64,000 nucleotides of DNA from Intrasporangium calvum DSM 43043 (GCF_000184685.1 NC_014830.1:1054001-1118000), one strand, 5' to 3'; counted from the stretch's first letter, positions 34,150 to 44,107 are shown. A program made the numbers and translations. Notes: generated from the letters alone by a model not told the origin.

Positions 34150-37080
34150 ATGGTATCCGTGGGGTCGTGGACCGTCATGGTCGGTCGTGACGCCGAGCAG
34201 CGCGCGCTGGCGGCGGCGATCGAGGCCGCGAGGACGGGAACGCCGTCGGCGGTGCTGGTAGGCGGGGAGGCCGGGGTCGGCAAGACCCGGCTGGTCACGG
34301 AGGTGACGGCGGCGTTCGAGCAGCGCGGGGTGCGTGTGCTGTGGGGTCGGTGTCTGCGCTTCGGTTCCGCTGAGTCGTCGTTGCAGCCGATCGGGCGCCT
34401 GCTCACGCAGTGGTTCCGGCAGGCCGACGTGGCGGAGCGCGAGCGGGTGCTGCACGGTCTTCCGATCGGGAGGCTGGCGCAGATCGCGCCGGTGCTGGGC
34501 GACGGTGCTGGAGAGGCGTCGGGTCAGCTGATCCCAGCTCTGGCCACGGTGCTTGAGCGAATCTCGGAGGCCCAGCCTTCGGCCGTCATCATCGATGACC
34601 TGCAGTGGGCGGACACGACGTCGCTGGACCTGCTCGCATACATCGTGGCTGGCTTCGGTCGCGGTCAGGATCTCGTCGTTCTCGCCACGTATCGGGACAG
34701 CGACCTCCACGAGGGGCACCGGTTGCATGGTTGGCTCGCCGACGTGCGCCGACTGCCCTTGGTCGCCGAGCTGCATCTGGAGCCGCTGGGGCTCCAGGAC
34801 ACCGAGGACCTGGTCGCTGCCCTCTGCGGGCAGGAGGGCGCGGTCGCTCGAGGTGCCGCGGTGTTCGAGCGGTCGGGGGGTAACCCGTACCTGACCGAGC
34901 TGCTCGCGCTGGCGTCTTCGGCCGGCGGTCACCAGGGCGCCGCGGGTCTGCGTGACGCCCTGCTCGCGTCGTGGCACCGTCTCAGCCCACCAGCCAGGGA
35001 GATGGCGCAGCTGCTGGCGGTGGGCGGGCGACCGGTGGACCGAGTCATTCTCGAACACCTCGCAGTGGTCAAGGGGCTGTCACTCGAGTCGATTCGAGGC
35101 TGCGTCCCCGAGATCGTCGGGGCTGGGCTCGGCACGGTCACACCAAGCGGACAGGTGTGGTTCAGGCACCCGCTGCTCAGCGAAGTCCTGGTCTCCACCC
35201 TGTCACAAGGGGAGCTGCGGGAGGTGCACGGTGAGTACGCCCGTCTCTGGGCAGCGGCCTCGAACGCGGCCCCGGCAGGTCGCGCCGCGCACCTGGCGCT
35301 GCACCACGCCGGCGCTCACCACTTCGACGAGGCGTTCGAGTGGTCGTTACGCGCCGCGGACGCGGCGGCAGGCTTGTTCGCGTGGCCGGAGGAGTTCGAG
35401 CACCTCCACCGGGCTTGTCAGCTCTGGACGCGCGTCTCCGCGGCCGGCCGCGGAACCGGGGTCGAGCGAGTGCCGCTGCTCGGGAGGACCAGCGACAGCG
35501 CCATCCGCGCCGGCGAGTACCACCTCGCCCTCCAGCTCCGCGAGGCGGCGCTGCGGCTGGTCGACCGCCGAGCGACGCCGCTGGTCGCAGCCCGGCTCCA
35601 GATCAACCTTGACCTGTTCCGGCGCTGGTGCGGCCGGTCTGCCATGCCGATGATGGAGCCTGAACTGCTGTCGCTCACCGAGCGGTTCCCGCACAGCCCC
35701 GAACGTGCGATCGCCCTGTCCCAGCTCGCCATTTCCGAGGTCTGGGCCGGCCAGCCCACCGCCGCGCACCATGCCGACGAAGCGGTGCTGGTGGCTCGTC
35801 GGAGCGGCTCCGACGAGGCCTTGTCCTGGGCGCTCGGAGCCCGGTCACAGACCCGCTGGGAAGAGCCCGCAGGACTGGACGACGCCGAGCGGGCCATGGT
35901 CCATGCAAGGGCCAGCGGCGATCACATCCTCGTCACGGAAGCCGTTGGCTACTGGGCCAACTGCCTCCTGGGGGTCGGTCAGCGTGCAGCGGCCGCGGAC
36001 CGGATGTCGGAGGTCTTCCGTGGGCTCATGGCGACAGGTTCCTTCTATGAGGCGGTCGACCTCCTGCCCAGTATCGGCCAGCATCTCACTGAGCTCGGTC
36101 GCTGGTCAGAGGCGCGCGACCTGCTGCGCGAGGGTCTGAGCCGCCGGATCACGTCCTCGCGCGGAGGAGACCTGCGGCGAGTAGCCGCGGACCTTGCCGC
36201 CAGGACCGGCGATCTTGCGGCGGCGCGCCAGCACCTGGCTCGAGCCCGAGAGCTCTCGTCCCAACGGCGGCTCCTCGGTGGCTTCGTGATCGCGCCCGAG
36301 GCACGAGTCGCCGTTGCACAGGGTGATCAGGTGCAAGCGCTGTCCATCATCGCCGAGGGAATTCCCGCGATGCGGACTGTGGACGCTGACTCGGCAGACG
36401 AACTGCTCGTGTGGGCGGCGCGAGCGGCCGCCGATCTTGCCACCAGACCGGGCGAGCACGTCAACGCGGTCGGCTGGCTCGAGAAGATCGAACGGCTGCG
36501 TGGTCGCACACCCCCACCCTTTGGGCCGAGAAGGCCAGAGAACGCGTTCATCGTGGCTTGGGCGCGGCTCTACGCGGCTGAGGCGGAGCGTTGCCGCGAC
36601 GGCGGACCCCGGCGGCCCGAGCTCTGGACCGACGCGGTCGCCGCGTGCGCCAGGGCTGGTCTCCCATGGGAGCAGGCTCTCGCTTCGTACCGACTGGCTC
36701 AGTCTCTGCTGTCGACCAAGGGCAATCGGACCCAAGCGGCCTCGGCCTTGCGTGAGGCCGCCCGGATTGCAGGGGAGCTGGGCGCCGCTCCGATCCTGGC
36801 CGACACGGCCTCCCTGGCCGCGCAGAGCCACATCTCCCTGACCGAGCACGCGCCCGCCGACCCCGAGGCCAAGCTGCCAGAGGTCTTCATCGGGCTGACG
36901 CGTCGCGAGCGTGAAGTGCTCGGCCACCTCGTGGTGGGCCGCACCTACGCAGAGATCGCTCGTGACCTCTTCATCAGCGACAAGACGGTCAGCGTGCACG
37001 TGTCCAACCTGCTGCGCAAGACGGGAACGTCCAGCCGGATCGAGCTGGCCGACCTCACCCGCAGCCTCGATCCAGAGTAG
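34150..37080 (+). CDS. LAL-type (MalT-like) LuxR transcriptional regulator with AAA/NTPase domain
   Basis: 976 aa from ATG 34150; ATG 34177, directly before [11 protein letters not shown], is an alternative. The N-terminal NTPase has Walker [10 protein letters not shown] (38-46) and Walker [12 protein letters not shown] (145-155). The long alpha-helical middle (about 400-880) is TPR-like, and the C-terminal LuxR HTH (916-976) reads [20 protein letters not shown]...[18 protein letters not shown] regulators use ATP and an inducer to activate nearby operons. It is divergent from the small surface protein and close to the RTX gene, so it may control them. Codon use is somewhat less GC-biased than the neighbours. 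Confidence 0.92.
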   Translation: MVSVGSWTVMVGRDAEQRALAAAIEAARTGTPSAVLVGGEAGVGKTRLVTEVTAAFEQRGVRVLWGRCLRFGSAESSLQPIGRLLTQWFRQADVAERERVLHGLPIGRLAQIAPVLGDGAGEASGQLIPALATVLERISEAQPSAVIIDDLQWADTTSLDLLAYIVAGFGRGQDLVVLATYRDSDLHEGHRLHGWLADVRRLPLVAELHLEPLGLQDTEDLVAALCGQEGAVARGAAVFERSGGNPYLTELLALASSAGGHQGAAGLRDALLASWHRLSPPAREMAQLLAVGGRPVDRVILEHLAVVKGLSLESIRGCVPEIVGAGLGTVTPSGQVWFRHPLLSEVLVSTLSQGELREVHGEYARLWAAASNAAPAGRAAHLALHHAGAHHFDEAFEWSLRAADAAAGLFAWPEEFEHLHRACQLWTRVSAAGRGTGVERVPLLGRTSDSAIRAGEYHLALQLREAALRLVDRRATPLVAARLQINLDLFRRWCGRSAMPMMEPELLSLTERFPHSPERAIALSQLAISEVWAGQPTAAHHADEAVLVARRSGSDEALSWALGARSQTRWEEPAGLDDAERAMVHARASGDHILVTEAVGYWANCLLGVGQRAAAADRMSEVFRGLMATGSFYEAVDLLPSIGQHLTELGRWSEARDLLREGLSRRITSSRGGDLRRVAADLAARTGDLAAARQHLARARELSSQRRLLGGFVIAPEARVAVAQGDQVQALSIIAEGIPAMRTVDADSADELLVWAARAAADLATRPGEHVNAVGWLEKIERLRGRTPPPFGPRRPENAFIVAWARLYAAEAERCRDGGPRRPELWTDAVAACARAGLPWEQALASYRLAQSLLSTKGNRTQAASALREAARIAGELGAAPILADTASLAAQSHISLTEHAPADPEAKLPEVFIGLTRREREVLGHLVVGRTYAEIARDLFISDKTVSVHVSNLLRKTGTSSRIELADLTRSLDPE

Positions 37081-37135
37081 CGACTCGCAGGCGTGGCCGC
37101 CGTGGGCTGAGGTCTCCCGGGTGGAAGCCGAGGGG

Positions 37136-38674
37136 TCAGGCCCGGGCGAGGTCGGCGGCGAGCGCCAGAACGCGGTCCGCGACCTCGCGCGCGGCGTCGA
37201 CCGCCTGCGCGTCGAACGAGATCCGGGTGCGCCTCTCGACCAGGTCCGCTGCCGTGAGGGCACCCTCGTGCAGCACGCCGAAGAGCAGCTCCACGCCCAG
37301 GGTGGGGCACGAGTCACTGACCGGACGCATGAGCTCCGGGTGGGCGAGCCCAAGGGCCGCCACGTCGGTCGCCTCGGTGCCATAGCGCCGGACGAGGCGT
37401 TCGGGAGCCGGGACCCGGGACAGCACCTCCCGCGAGGCGGCGCCGACGAGGGGGAGGGAGCGGGTCCGGCAGCTGGCAGGGGAGCGAACCCGGCGGCATA
37501 CGGCATCGACGGTGGCCTCGGCCATCTGCCGGTAGGTCGTCAGCTTGCCCCCGGTGATGGTGACCGGCCCCCCGGGCTCGTCGACGAGGAGATGCCTGCG
37601 CGAGACGTCGGCGGTGGGACCGTCTGCGGCGGTGGTGACGAGCGGTCGCAGCCCCGCGTAGCGCCCGACGACGTCCGACTCGGCGAGCGGCTGCTCGAGG
37701 ACCTGGTTGATCGTGTCGAGGAGGAACCGGGTGTCGGCGCAGGGCACCTCCGGGGCCACGCCGTCCACGTCCCCGACCGGCTCGTCGGTGAGGCCGATGA
37801 TCACGAGGCCGTCGGACTGCGGCATCGCGAACACGAAGCGGCCGAAGTGGCCGGGGACCGGCGCGGTGAAGATGGCCCGCGGGCGACCGACCGCTTCGCT
37901 GCGGACGACGACGTGCGAGCCCCGGCTCGGCTTGATGTGCACGGACGGCTCGTGCTCGCCGGCCCAGACGCCGGTCGCGTTGACCACGTGGCCGTGCGCG
38001 GTGAAGGACTCGCCGGCGAGCTCGTCCCGGAGCGTCACCGTGGTGTCGGTGAGCTCTGTCGCGGCGCAGCGCGTCACGACATCGGCTCCGTGGGCGACCG
38101 CCGTCCGGGCGATCGCCGTGCCCAGCCGGGCGTCGTCCTCGAGCTGGCCGTCCCAGAAGAGGAGGCCGCCGCGCAGTCCGTCCTGGCGAAGGCCGGGCGC
38201 CATCACCAGGGCCTCTGACGCGCTGATGCGGGACGGCCTCGGGAGCAGGTGTCGCGAGGTGTGGGAGGCCAGGCGCAAGCCGTCAGCCAGTCGGATGCCG
38301 GCCTCGGTGAGCAGCCCCAGGGGCGGCGGCGTCGAGCCGTCGAGCGGCACGATGTTGGCGGCGGCGCGGGTGAGGTGGGGAGCGATCGTCGTCATCAGCG
38401 CATGTCGCTCCCTGGCCGACTCCCAGGCAATCCCGACATCGCCCTTGGCGAGGTAGCGCAGGCCACCGTGGACGAGCTTGCTGCTCCACCGGCTCGTCCC
38501 CGCGGCGAGGTCGACCCGCTCGATGAGTGCGGTGCGCAGGCCACGAGACGCGGCGTCGAGGGCGACCCCGGCACCGGTCACTCCGCCGCCGACGACGATG
38601 CAGTCATAGCGGCTCGTCGCCAGGCTCTCCAGCGCTCGGGCCCGGGCCCGGCGGTCGATCGCCGGTGCGGTCAT
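37136..38674 (-). CDS. glpD: FAD-dependent glycerol-3-phosphate dehydrogenase
   Basis: 512 aa. It oxidises sn-glycerol-3-phosphate to DHAP at the membrane, passing electrons to quinone. The FAD dinucleotide motif VVGGGVTGAGVALDAASRG is at 27-45. The GlpD signature GTSRWSSKLVHGGLRYL and the C-terminal domain from about 390 are present. GTG or ATG choice: ATG 38674 overlaps the tetR stop by 4 nt (ATGA). A one-mismatch dispersed-repeat copy (TATGCCGCCG at 37491-37500) lies in the gene. With the divergent flavoprotein and lipid kinase it forms a glycerolipid module, and it may supply DHAP to the AGPS-like enzyme. Confidence 0.95.
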   Translation of the reverse strand: MTAPAIDRRARARALESLATSRYDCIVVGGGVTGAGVALDAASRGLRTALIERVDLAAGTSRWSSKLVHGGLRYLAKGDVGIAWESARERHALMTTIAPHLTRAAANIVPLDGSTPPPLGLLTEAGIRLADGLRLASHTSRHLLPRPSRISASEALVMAPGLRQDGLRGGLLFWDGQLEDDARLGTAIARTAVAHGADVVTRCAATELTDTTVTLRDELAGESFTAHGHVVNATGVWAGEHEPSVHIKPSRGSHVVVRSEAVGRPRAIFTAPVPGHFGRFVFAMPQSDGLVIIGLTDEPVGDVDGVAPEVPCADTRFLLDTINQVLEQPLAESDVVGRYAGLRPLVTTAADGPTADVSRRHLLVDEPGGPVTITGGKLTTYRQMAEATVDAVCRRVRSPASCRTRSLPLVGAASREVLSRVPAPERLVRRYGTEATDVAALGLAHPELMRPVSDSCPTLGVELLFGVLHEGALTAADLVERRTRISFDAQAVDAAREVADRVLALAADLARA

Positions 38675-39285
38675 CGCCCGTCCCCTTGCCCGTGCTCTGG
38701 GTGCGAGGCAGGTGCCAGGTAGCTCGACACGAGCCGGCGCACCTCGGCCAGGACGTGGGCCCGGTCATGGTCGCCCGTGAGGATGCGCATCCCGACGACG
38801 AACGGGGTCAGGGCCTGAAGCAACACGCGGGCCGTGAGGTCCGGGTCCGGGGCGACGATCGACCCGTCCGCGACCCCGGCGCGCAGAGCGGCGCTGAGCG
38901 CGTCGAGGGCGAGCAGCTGGCTGCGGCCGTATCGGTCGACGAGGTAGGGGAGCAGCAGGTCCGGGTCATGTTTGAGCAGGGCCCCGACGAGCGGCGCCTC
39001 GCTCAACGCGTCCACGAGGGCGACGGCCATCTCGACGACGGTGTCTCGGCCGGTCCGCGGCGGTGCCTCCGAGGCGACGCGGGCGGCGCCGTCCTCCATC
39101 GTCCGAGTGAACTCTGCGACGAGCGCGTCGAGGACCAGCTGCCTGATCGTGCCGCCCCGCCGGTGCACGGTGACGCGGGAGACCCCGGCGCGGTGCGCGA
39201 TGGAGGTGGCTGTGGCCCTCCGGACGCCGTAGTCGAGGACCTCGTCACGGACCGCGGCGAGGAGGGTGTCGTCGGGACTCGTCAT
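38671..39285 (-). CDS. TetR family transcriptional regulator
   Basis: 204 aa from ATG 39285. The TetR HTH lies in the first 50 residues (RRATATSIAHRAGVSRVTVHRR, with Arg/Gly in place of the usual YYYF recognition residues). The ligand-binding helical domain covers the rest. It is the first gene of a tetR-glpD operon (ATGA overlap) and is divergent from the AGPS-like gene, so it probably autoregulates and controls both directions from the short intergenic region; the inducer may be a lipid or acyl-CoA. Confidence 0.92.
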   Translation of the reverse strand: MTSPDDTLLAAVRDEVLDYGVRRATATSIAHRAGVSRVTVHRRGGTIRQLVLDALVAEFTRTMEDGAARVASEAPPRTGRDTVVEMAVALVDALSEAPLVGALLKHDPDLLLPYLVDRYGRSQLLALDALSAALRAGVADGSIVAPDPDLTARVLLQALTPFVVGMRILTGDHDRAHVLAEVRRLVSSYLAPASHPEHGQGDGR

Positions 39286-39309
39286 GGATTCACTGTACCG
39301 ATGTAACAA

Positions 39310-39334
39310 TTCATGTAAAAGTGTTTCACATGAA
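39310..39334. promoter_or_regulatory. TTCATGT-N11-ACATGAA inverted repeat, candidate TetR operator
   Basis: Perfect 7-bp arms at 39310-39316 and 39328-39334, in an unusually AT-rich 44-bp divergent region, overlapping the start codon at 39330. A second TGTAAC/GTTTCA near-palindrome overlaps it. Binding by the adjacent TetR protein is inference. Confidence 0.5.
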
Positions 39335-41069
39335 CGATCTCGTCACGCACTCCATCCCGCGATCCGTGTGGCACGGGTGGGGGGACCCGGCCGAGCGACC
39401 CGCGCTCGGCGACGAGGCCTGGACGGAGCTGGCCGCGCGGATCGGCGTCGACCGGAGTGACGTCGCGCCGCCCGTCCCCATCGATGAGGTGCGACTGCGG
39501 CCGTCGAGGCTGGGCGAGGCCCCCTTGGCCGCGCTCGCCGGAGCGGTGGGACCGGAGCACGTGCACACCGACCGCAGGTGGCGGATCGAGCACGCCGGCG
39601 GCAAGAGCTATCCCGACCTCTACCGCCTGCGCACCGGCGACGCCTCCCAGGCCCCCGACGCGGTCGTCGTGCCGGGGTCGGCGGCCCAGGTGGGCGAGGT
39701 GCTCCGGGTGTGTGAGGAGCACGGCGTGGCGGTGGTCCCGTTCGGTGGGGGGACGAGTGTCGTCGGCGGTGTCGGTGCGGTCTCGGACGGCGCGAGTGGG
39801 CCAGGCCGTCAGCGTGCGGTCGTCACCCTGGACCTGCGCCGGCTCACCCGCGTCGTGAAGGTCGACCCCAAGAGCCGGCTGGCGACGCTGGAGGCGGGGC
39901 TCCGGGGGCCCGAGATCGAGCAGTCGCTGCACCCGCACGGCCTGACGCTGGGCCACTATCCCCAGAGCCACCAGGAGGCGACCGTCGGCGGCTACGTGGC
40001 GACGCGGTCCGCCGGACAGGCGTCCACGGGCTACGGCAGGGTCGACGACCTCGTCGTCGGGGCGCGCGTCGTCACCCCCAGGGGCGAGCTCGTGCTCGGC
40101 GGCCGGGCGCCCGCCTCCGCCGCGGGACCCCGCCTGCTCGACGTCGTCGTCGGCAGTGAGGGAACGCTCGGGGTCATCACCGAGGCGACCGTCCGCGTGG
40201 CGCCGCTGCCGACCGTGAAGCGGCACGGCGCCTGGTTCTTTCCTTCCTTCGCGGTGGCCGCGACGGCCCTGCGCACCCTGGTCCAGTCGGTCGGCCACGG
40301 CGGGATGCCCGACGTCTGCCGCCTCTCCGACGAGGACGAGACGCGCGTCAACCTGACGTTGGCCGGAGCGATGGGCCAACGGCTGCTGCGCTACACGGAC
40401 CTGCGGGGGACCTCCACGCCGGCCCTGCTGGTGCTCGTCTGGGAGGGCACGGACCGTAGCGAGGTCCGGCACCGCCGGACCGCAGCGGGCCGCGTCCTCA
40501 GCCGGTGTGGCGGACGTCGGCTACCCGCCCAGGTTTCTCGGGCGTGGGAGCGGACGCGCTTCTCGGGGCCCTACCTTCGCGACGAGCTGATGGACCGTCG
40601 GGTCCTCGCCGACACCCTCGAGACGGCGACGACGTGGGACAACCTGCCCCGCCTGCACACCGCTGCGCGGGCAGCCATCAGCGGTGCGCTCGAGGTGGAG
40701 GGGCGGCGCGCCGTCGTCATGTGCCACGTCTCGCACGTCTACGCCGCCGGGGCCTCGCTCTACTACACCTTCCTGACGGCGGCGGCGGAGGACCCACTCG
40801 CGCAATGGCGCTCGGTGAAGACGGCGGCCAGTGACACGATCATCCGCGCCGGGGGCACCATCACCCATCATCACGCGGTGGGCACAGACCACCGAGCGCA
40901 CCTCGCCGCCGAGATCGGGCCGCTCGGGGTCGGCATCCTCCGCGCGCTCAAGGAGCAGCTGGACCCCGCCGGCATCCTCAACCCCGGCAAGCTCATCCCG
41001 GACCTGCCGCCCGGCCCGCCCGGCGAGGAGACCGCGCCGACAGCGCAGCACGCACGGGCGGGAGCATGA
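39330..41069 (+). CDS. FAD-binding oxidase of the alkyldihydroxyacetonephosphate synthase (AGPS) family
   Basis: 579 aa. AGPS swaps the acyl chain of acyl-DHAP for a fatty alcohol, making the ether bond of ether lipids. The PCMH-type FAD domain spans about 105-290: PDAVVVPGSAAQVGEVLRVC, VPFGGGTSVVGG (pyrophosphate loop) and GSEGTLGVITEATVRV. The diagnostic AGPS triple-His motif THHHAVGTDH is at 512-521 (H513-H515), and the substrate-domain ALKEQLDPAGILNPGKL end is present. An AGPS-family flavoprotein next to glpD, tetR and dagK recalls M. tuberculosis Rv2251. Real ether-lipid synthesis is plausible but unproven; a D-lactate-type oxidase is the main alternative. Confidence 0.88.
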   Translation: MNDLVTHSIPRSVWHGWGDPAERPALGDEAWTELAARIGVDRSDVAPPVPIDEVRLRPSRLGEAPLAALAGAVGPEHVHTDRRWRIEHAGGKSYPDLYRLRTGDASQAPDAVVVPGSAAQVGEVLRVCEEHGVAVVPFGGGTSVVGGVGAVSDGASGPGRQRAVVTLDLRRLTRVVKVDPKSRLATLEAGLRGPEIEQSLHPHGLTLGHYPQSHQEATVGGYVATRSAGQASTGYGRVDDLVVGARVVTPRGELVLGGRAPASAAGPRLLDVVVGSEGTLGVITEATVRVAPLPTVKRHGAWFFPSFAVAATALRTLVQSVGHGGMPDVCRLSDEDETRVNLTLAGAMGQRLLRYTDLRGTSTPALLVLVWEGTDRSEVRHRRTAAGRVLSRCGGRRLPAQVSRAWERTRFSGPYLRDELMDRRVLADTLETATTWDNLPRLHTAARAAISGALEVEGRRAVVMCHVSHVYAAGASLYYTFLTAAAEDPLAQWRSVKTAASDTIIRAGGTITHHHAVGTDHRAHLAAEIGPLGVGILRALKEQLDPAGILNPGKLIPDLPPGPPGEETAPTAQHARAGA

Positions 41070-41944
41070 ACGGAGCCACCGCGGACCGCACCATCCTCGT
41101 GGTCAGCCCCGTCTCCGGGGGTGGGCGTGCGCTGCGAGCGTCGCGTCAGGTGCATGACGTCCTCGTCGCGCAGGGGCGTTCGCCGGAGCTGGTGATCACC
41201 GAGAGCGGTGACCACGCCGAGTCGGTCGCGGCCGGGGCGGGCCCGTCAGACCTCGTCGTGTCACTGGGCGGGGACGGACTCCACTCGCGAGTGGCCGCCG
41301 GGGCCGTCCGCGGCAGGGCCGTCGTGGCGCCCCTCCCTGGTGGCCGCGGCAACGACTTCGTCCGCGCCCTCCGGGTGCCGCAGGATGCTCGGGCCGCGGC
41401 GGAGGCGCTGTCGGTCGCGACCCAGCGCCGGGTCGACGTCGGTCGAGTCGGAGACCGTCATTTCGTCGGGGTGGCGAGCGTCGGCTTCGACAGCGTCGCC
41501 AACACCATCGCCAACGAGACGACGTGGCTCGCAGGTCCCCTCGTCTATGCGTGGGGTGGGTTGCGGGCGCTGCTCGCCACGCGTCCCCGGTCCTTCCACA
41601 TCACGGTCGACGGCGAACGCCGCAGTCTCGTGGGCCTCAACGTCGCCGTCGGCAACTCCGGCAGGTACGGCGGGGGAGTGCGCATCTGCCCCTCCGCGGA
41701 GCTCGACGACGGGCACCTCGACCTGGTCACGGTGGCCCACGTGTCGCGGGCCGCCTTCGCGCGGATCCTGCTGCACACCCTTCCTGGAACTCACCTCTCC
41801 CGTCCCGGTGTCTGCACCGGTCGCGCTCGCACCGTCCACATCGACGCAGACGAGCCGCTCGTGCTCTTCGCGGACGGCGACCCGGTCGCAGTGCTTCCGG
41901 TCGAGATCACCTGTGAGCCAGGGGCGCTGCGGGTCCTGGCCTGA
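41066..41944 (+). CDS. Diacylglycerol kinase catalytic-domain lipid kinase
   Basis: 292 aa, ATGA overlap with the AGPS-like gene. It has the DAGK/NAD-kinase-like fold: phosphate loop VVSPVSGGGRA (about 12-22), the nucleotide motif SLGGDGLHSRVAAG where the usual GGDGT has Leu, and APLPGGRGNDFVRAL (normally PLGTGNDFA). The C-terminal beta domain carries GNSGRYGGGVRICPSAELDDG. It likely phosphorylates diacylglycerol or a related lipid alcohol, recycling it to phosphatidate; in M. tuberculosis the positional equivalent Rv2252 is a DAG kinase (from memory). Confidence 0.92.
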   Translation: MNGATADRTILVVSPVSGGGRALRASRQVHDVLVAQGRSPELVITESGDHAESVAAGAGPSDLVVSLGGDGLHSRVAAGAVRGRAVVAPLPGGRGNDFVRALRVPQDARAAAEALSVATQRRVDVGRVGDRHFVGVASVGFDSVANTIANETTWLAGPLVYAWGGLRALLATRPRSFHITVDGERRSLVGLNVAVGNSGRYGGGVRICPSAELDDGHLDLVTVAHVSRAAFARILLHTLPGTHLSRPGVCTGRARTVHIDADEPLVLFADGDPVAVLPVEITCEPGALRVLA

Positions 41945-41974
41945 GACGGACGGCGCGTCCCAGGGGAGCCGGCC

Positions 41975-41984
41975 CAGCGGCATA
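41975..41984 (-). repeat. Dispersed repeat copy 10 (intergenic)
   Basis: Exact core. Full minus-strand consensus GCCGTATGCCGCTGGGC followed by CGGCTCCCC, between the convergent DAG kinase and LysR genes. Confidence 0.88.
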
Positions 41985-42038
41985 CGGCATGAGGCCTGAA
42001 CCCCGACGCGACTCAGCCTGGACCTGCCGACCGGGCAC

Positions 42039-42923
42039 TCAGCCGATGAGCTCGAGGAGCAGCTCGACGGCGCGGTTGGCCGCCTTGTTGCCGGCGGGGT
42101 CTCGGACGACCGCCGCGATGTGCCGGATCGGCTGCGGCGGAGCGATGGGCACGACGCGGACCTGGGGGTCGGAGGTCGGGAGGTGAGCGGCGAGCCCGGG
42201 AATCACCGTGATACCGACGCCGGCCCGGACGAAGGCGATCGCCGTGTAGTGGTCCTGGGCCTGCACCGCGAACCGCGGTCGGAAGCCGGCCGCCTCGCAG
42301 GAGGCCGCGAGGATCTTGGAGCAGATCGCCTGGGGCAGGTCGTTGCTGATCCAGGTGTCGCCCTCGAGGTCGGCGAGGGTGACCGCGGACGAGTCGGCGA
42401 GCGGGTGGTCGCCGGGGAGCAGGGCGACGTAGGGGTCGACAGCGAGGGGGATCCGCCGCGAGCCGTGCGGGTCCTGTGCTCCGGCCACCTCGACGAGGAT
42501 GTTGAGGTCGAACGGTGCACCTCCGCGCCTCGGGATCTCGTTGAGGACGAGCTCGAGGGTGAGGTCGGGCATCTCCGCGCTGAGCCTGCGGGCGAGCGTC
42601 GGCATCCACTCGGCGCCCGCCGACGTGAAGTAGCCGATCGTCAGCCGGCCCGAGCGCCCCTCGCGCAGGTCGGTGACGACGCTGTCGAGCTTGCTGAGCT
42701 CCCCCATCAGGTCGTTGGTGTGAGCGACGAGGGAGCGAGCCGCGGCCGTGGGGGACAGCCCCCGACCCTCCCGCTCGAAGAGGGTCAGTCCGGTCTCCTT
42801 CTGCAGGGCCGAGATCTGCTGGCTGATGGCCGACGGCGTGTAGCCGAGGTTGTCCGCGGCGGCCTGGATCGAGCCGCTGGCCATGACGGACCGGAAGACC
42901 CTAATGCGATGAGTGTCGAGCAT
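42039..42923 (-). CDS. LysR family transcriptional regulator
   Basis: 294 aa. The winged HTH is at about 4-62 (SIQAAADNLGYTPSAISQQISALQ), followed by a linker helix and the two-lobed effector domain (about 90-290) with RSGRLTIGYFTSAGAEW and GVGITVIPGLAAHL. The N-terminus is characteristic of actinobacterial LysR regulators that respond to amino acids or small acids. It is divergent from a small gene; the 81-bp region between contains an AT-rich stretch (CTATAGGCAAACTTAAGAG) suited to LysR binding. Confidence 0.92.
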   Translation of the reverse strand: MLDTHRIRVFRSVMASGSIQAAADNLGYTPSAISQQISALQKETGLTLFEREGRGLSPTAAARSLVAHTNDLMGELSKLDSVVTDLREGRSGRLTIGYFTSAGAEWMPTLARRLSAEMPDLTLELVLNEIPRRGGAPFDLNILVEVAGAQDPHGSRRIPLAVDPYVALLPGDHPLADSSAVTLADLEGDTWISNDLPQAICSKILAASCEAAGFRPRFAVQAQDHYTAIAFVRAGVGITVIPGLAAHLPTSDPQVRVVPIAPPQPIRHIAAVVRDPAGNKAANRAVELLLELIG

Positions 42924-43004
42924 GCTCCCACTCTATAGGCAAACTTAAGAGTGGTTTAGAAAACATCGCTTGTGCTGAAGCGTTCGAGGTCGAATGATGG
43001 AGAC

Positions 43005-43280
43005 ATGAGCACGACACCCTTCCCGTCCCTCGGTTCCCTTCGCGCCCTCGCCGCCAGCCGCCGTCGCGGCTTCGTCGCCGGGTCCACGTGGTCGTCGGTC
43101 GTGGACCGTGACCTGGACCGGATGGCTGCCGAGCTGCTCGTCCTCTCCCACGCCGATGCGGAGCACCTCGCCGCGACCGCGGAGCCGGCCGTCCGCCCGC
43201 TGGCCCTGCCGCACCGCGTGGCCCGCGCCTTCAGCCACGCCCGCCCCGCGCGGACGGCCCCCCGTCCGCGAGCCAGCTGA
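43005..43280 (+). CDS. Small basic protein of unknown function
   Basis: 91 aa, ATG 43005 after GATGGAG. Not recognised. It is Arg/Ala-rich, with a possible helix around DRDLDRMAAELLVLSHADAE and a basic C-terminus (ARPARTAPRPRAS); no signal peptide. It lies divergent from the LysR gene, a position typical of a LysR target. The coding call rests on codon-like GC bias, the start signal and the context. Confidence 0.6.
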   Translation: MSTTPFPSLGSLRALAASRRRGFVAGSTWSSVVDRDLDRMAAELLVLSHADAEHLAATAEPAVRPLALPHRVARAFSHARPARTAPRPRAS

Positions 43281-43325
43281 GCGCACTCGGGCCTGCTGGG
43301 TGGGCGCCCCGAGCCGGCGCCAGGA

Positions 43326-44033
43326 CTACGGCACCGGAGGCGCGATGTCCTGCTGGGCCGGCAGCTCGTCCTGGCGGACGAGACCGACCGGGCACGTCAT
43401 GCCGTTCGGTCCGTGGTTGCAGTAGCCGCCGGGGTTCTTGTGCAGGTAGCCCTGGTGGTAGTCCTCGGCCAGGTAGAACGGCCCCGCGTCGTCGGCTGAG
43501 CGGATCTCCGTGGTGATGTCGCCGTGGCCGTGCTCGTGCAGGACCCGCTGGAAGGCGTCGCGCGTCGCGCGGGCCGCCTCCTCCTGCCCGGGAGTGGTCC
43601 AGTAGATCGCCGAGCGGTAGGCCGTGCCCACGTCGTTGCCCTGACGGTTGGCCGTCGTCGGGTCGTGGTTCTCCCAGAACGCCTTGAGCAGCAGCTCCGG
43701 CGACGTCTGGGCCGGGTCGTAGACGACTCGCACGGTCTCCGCGTGCCCGGTCAGGCCGGTGCACGTCTCCTCGTAGGTCGGGTTGGGCGTGTAGCCCCCC
43801 ATGTAGCCGGCCGCGGTGTTGACCACGCCTGGCAGCCGCCAGAAGATCCGTTCCACGCCCCAGAAGCACCCCATCGCGACGTACATCACCGCGGAGCCGT
43901 CGGGCCAGGGACCCTCGAACGGCGTGCCGAGGACGACGTGAGCTGGTGCCACCGAGAAGGGGCGCTGGTCCCGCCCGGGGAGGGCATCCTCACGGTCGGG
44001 CATCGTGGTCTTCCTGCCGAATCCGAACACCAT
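43326..44033 (-). CDS. msrA: Peptide-methionine (S)-S-oxide reductase MsrA
   Basis: 235 aa from ATG 44033 (GAAGGGAC upstream). It repairs methionine-S-sulfoxide in proteins. Catalytic C56 lies in MGCFWGVE; the sulfoxide pocket [14 protein letters not shown] and [11 protein letters not shown] follow; the C-terminal [10 protein letters not shown] contains a candidate resolving Cys. The N-terminal extension of about 45 residues is typical of actinobacterial MsrA. Cytosolic. Confidence 0.95.
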   Translation of the reverse strand: MVFGFGRKTTMPDREDALPGRDQRPFSVAPAHVVLGTPFEGPWPDGSAVMYVAMGCFWGVERIFWRLPGVVNTAAGYMGGYTPNPTYEETCTGLTGHAETVRVVYDPAQTSPELLLKAFWENHDPTTANRQGNDVGTAYRSAIYWTTPGQEEAARATRDAFQRVLHEHGHGDITTEIRSADDAGPFYLAEDYHQGYLHKNPGGYCNHGPNGMTCPVGLVRQDELPAQQDIAPPVP

Positions 44034-44097
44034 CTGAGTGTCGTCCCTTCGTCGCGTGTGGCCACTTTCGTTGGTCCAACGCCCAGACACCCTGCCG

Positions 44098-44107
44098 TAT
44101 GCCGCTG
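44098..44107 (+). repeat. Dispersed repeat copy 11 (intergenic)
   Basis: Exact GCCGTATGCCGCTGGGC followed by TCGGTGCCG. It faces copy 12 across about 150 bp in the 278-bp gap between msrA and metB, which holds no gene. Confidence 0.88.
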
